This document shows, piece by piece, positions 63,330-64,000 of a stretch of DNA of 64,000 nt. Each line of letters starts with the position of its first letter. Positions within the stretch are counted from its first letter, which is position 1. This stretch comes from Ectobius pallidus (lineage: Eukaryota; Arthropoda; Insecta; Blattodea; Ectobiidae). Where the stretch lies: NCBI GenBank assembly GCA_964059195.1, contig CAXKWD010000003.1, forward strand, positions 17,032,606 to 17,096,605, in the 5' to 3' direction. The notes under the pieces are model-generated. The model did not search any database. It was not told where the DNA came from and was given only the letters and a program-made list of their open reading frames with translations. The translations under genes were made by a program, and so were the position numbers.

Positions 63330-64000
63330 GTGATAATGTAATCACTTTGTGGCAAGATCTATATTGCTATTTTGAGCATTCTATTAGTCACTATTGTAAA
63401 TTATTTCATTGTTTAAAACATTATTTTAATTCTCAGGCTACAAGTAGTCTTAGCAATCTTGACGACATCCATCTGCCAGTCCATTATGTATTTTCTTCCT
63501 GAAAATTACTAAAATAGTGCAACACCCTCTTTCTACACCCACAATCCACCACTGCACAGTACTAATGTTAGTAAAATTTCCCCCAAAAATTGTTTATACA
63601 GCAATCTCCTGATTATTCATGTGCAGATTATCCAGTTTGCAGATTTTGCATGCACGAACATTTGAATTTCCCGCACTTAATTTTGAATTTTATGCACGTC
63701 ATTTCAGATTTCCCATGCTTTGTTTTGTAAAATTTTTATTTTCAAGCACTTAATTTTGTCATATATGCACAATTTACAGGAAAATTGAAATTAAGGTCAG
63801 GAAATTCAAAATCTTGCACCCTGTTTGGATTATCGATTATTTGTGCATGTCGTGGTCCCAATTAACATGGAAAATTGGGAGTTTGTTGAATAGTTTGCAT
63901 ATAACAAAAGAATTTAGAAAACAAGAGATACTCAAAAATAGGAATGTTTATAAATTTTTAGAATGTATATATGGAAAATCATTGTTTGTTGGAAAAGATT
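63330..64000. other. Terminal intron sequence
   Basis: The segment 63597-63890 has CAATCTCCTGATTATTCATG and repeated GATTATCC/GATTATCG motifs suggestive of a decayed pogo/Tigger element. No exon seen. Confidence 0.4.

Overview
The window is a piece of an animal nuclear genome, almost certainly insect. It is AT-rich, carries spliceosomal introns with GT/AG borders and is crowded with transposable elements. A hemimetabolous insect such as a cockroach or termite would fit the long TE-filled introns and the mix of repeats, but that is inference and species cannot be read from the sequence.

One host gene fills the window on the + strand: the middle-to-late part of BIRC6 (Drosophila Bruce, mammalian Apollon/BRUCE), the giant inhibitor-of-apoptosis protein with a C-terminal ubiquitin-conjugating (UBC) domain. 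I could assemble 35 consecutive coding exons (221 to 63329) by splice sites and phase. Together they give 7862 nt, about 2620 codons, with no stop or phase break. The N-terminal BIR/WD40-like part lies upstream of the window and the UBC domain downstream.

The introns hold a dense, nested set of mobile elements. From left to right: a 760-bp TA-flanked MITE (484-1243) with a near-identical twin at 54608-55367; LINE 3' fragments; a nearly intact 4-kb LINE (8075-12093, minus strand) inserted in a hAT-type MITE that itself sits in an older repeat; a TA-flanked TIR element; an RTE-like LINE (18352-19915) with 13-bp TSDs and a hAT MITE inside it; a family of tRNA-like elements with long inverted arms (21.3, 23.7, 37.7, 38.1 and 47.5 kb); a perfect 2 x 275-bp palindrome with a 15-bp TSD (23847-24463); a TTAA-flanked element (24856-25929); a 5'-truncated LINE (26352-29065); tRNA-derived SINEs; a TIR element carrying THAP-domain remnants (38997-40445); a 1.37-kb hAT element (48334-49700) in a mariner fragment; an ORF1-only LINE copy nested in a SINE (51278-52924); a PIF/Harbinger MITE (53968-54422); and pogo- and hAT-like MITEs near the right end.

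No rRNA, CRISPR array or plausible functional tRNA gene was seen. The host gene itself is ordinary. The unusual material is in the introns: the tRNA-like inverted elements, the perfect palindrome, the ORF1-only retroelement and the LINE-in-MITE junction that adds an upstream ATG to ORF1.
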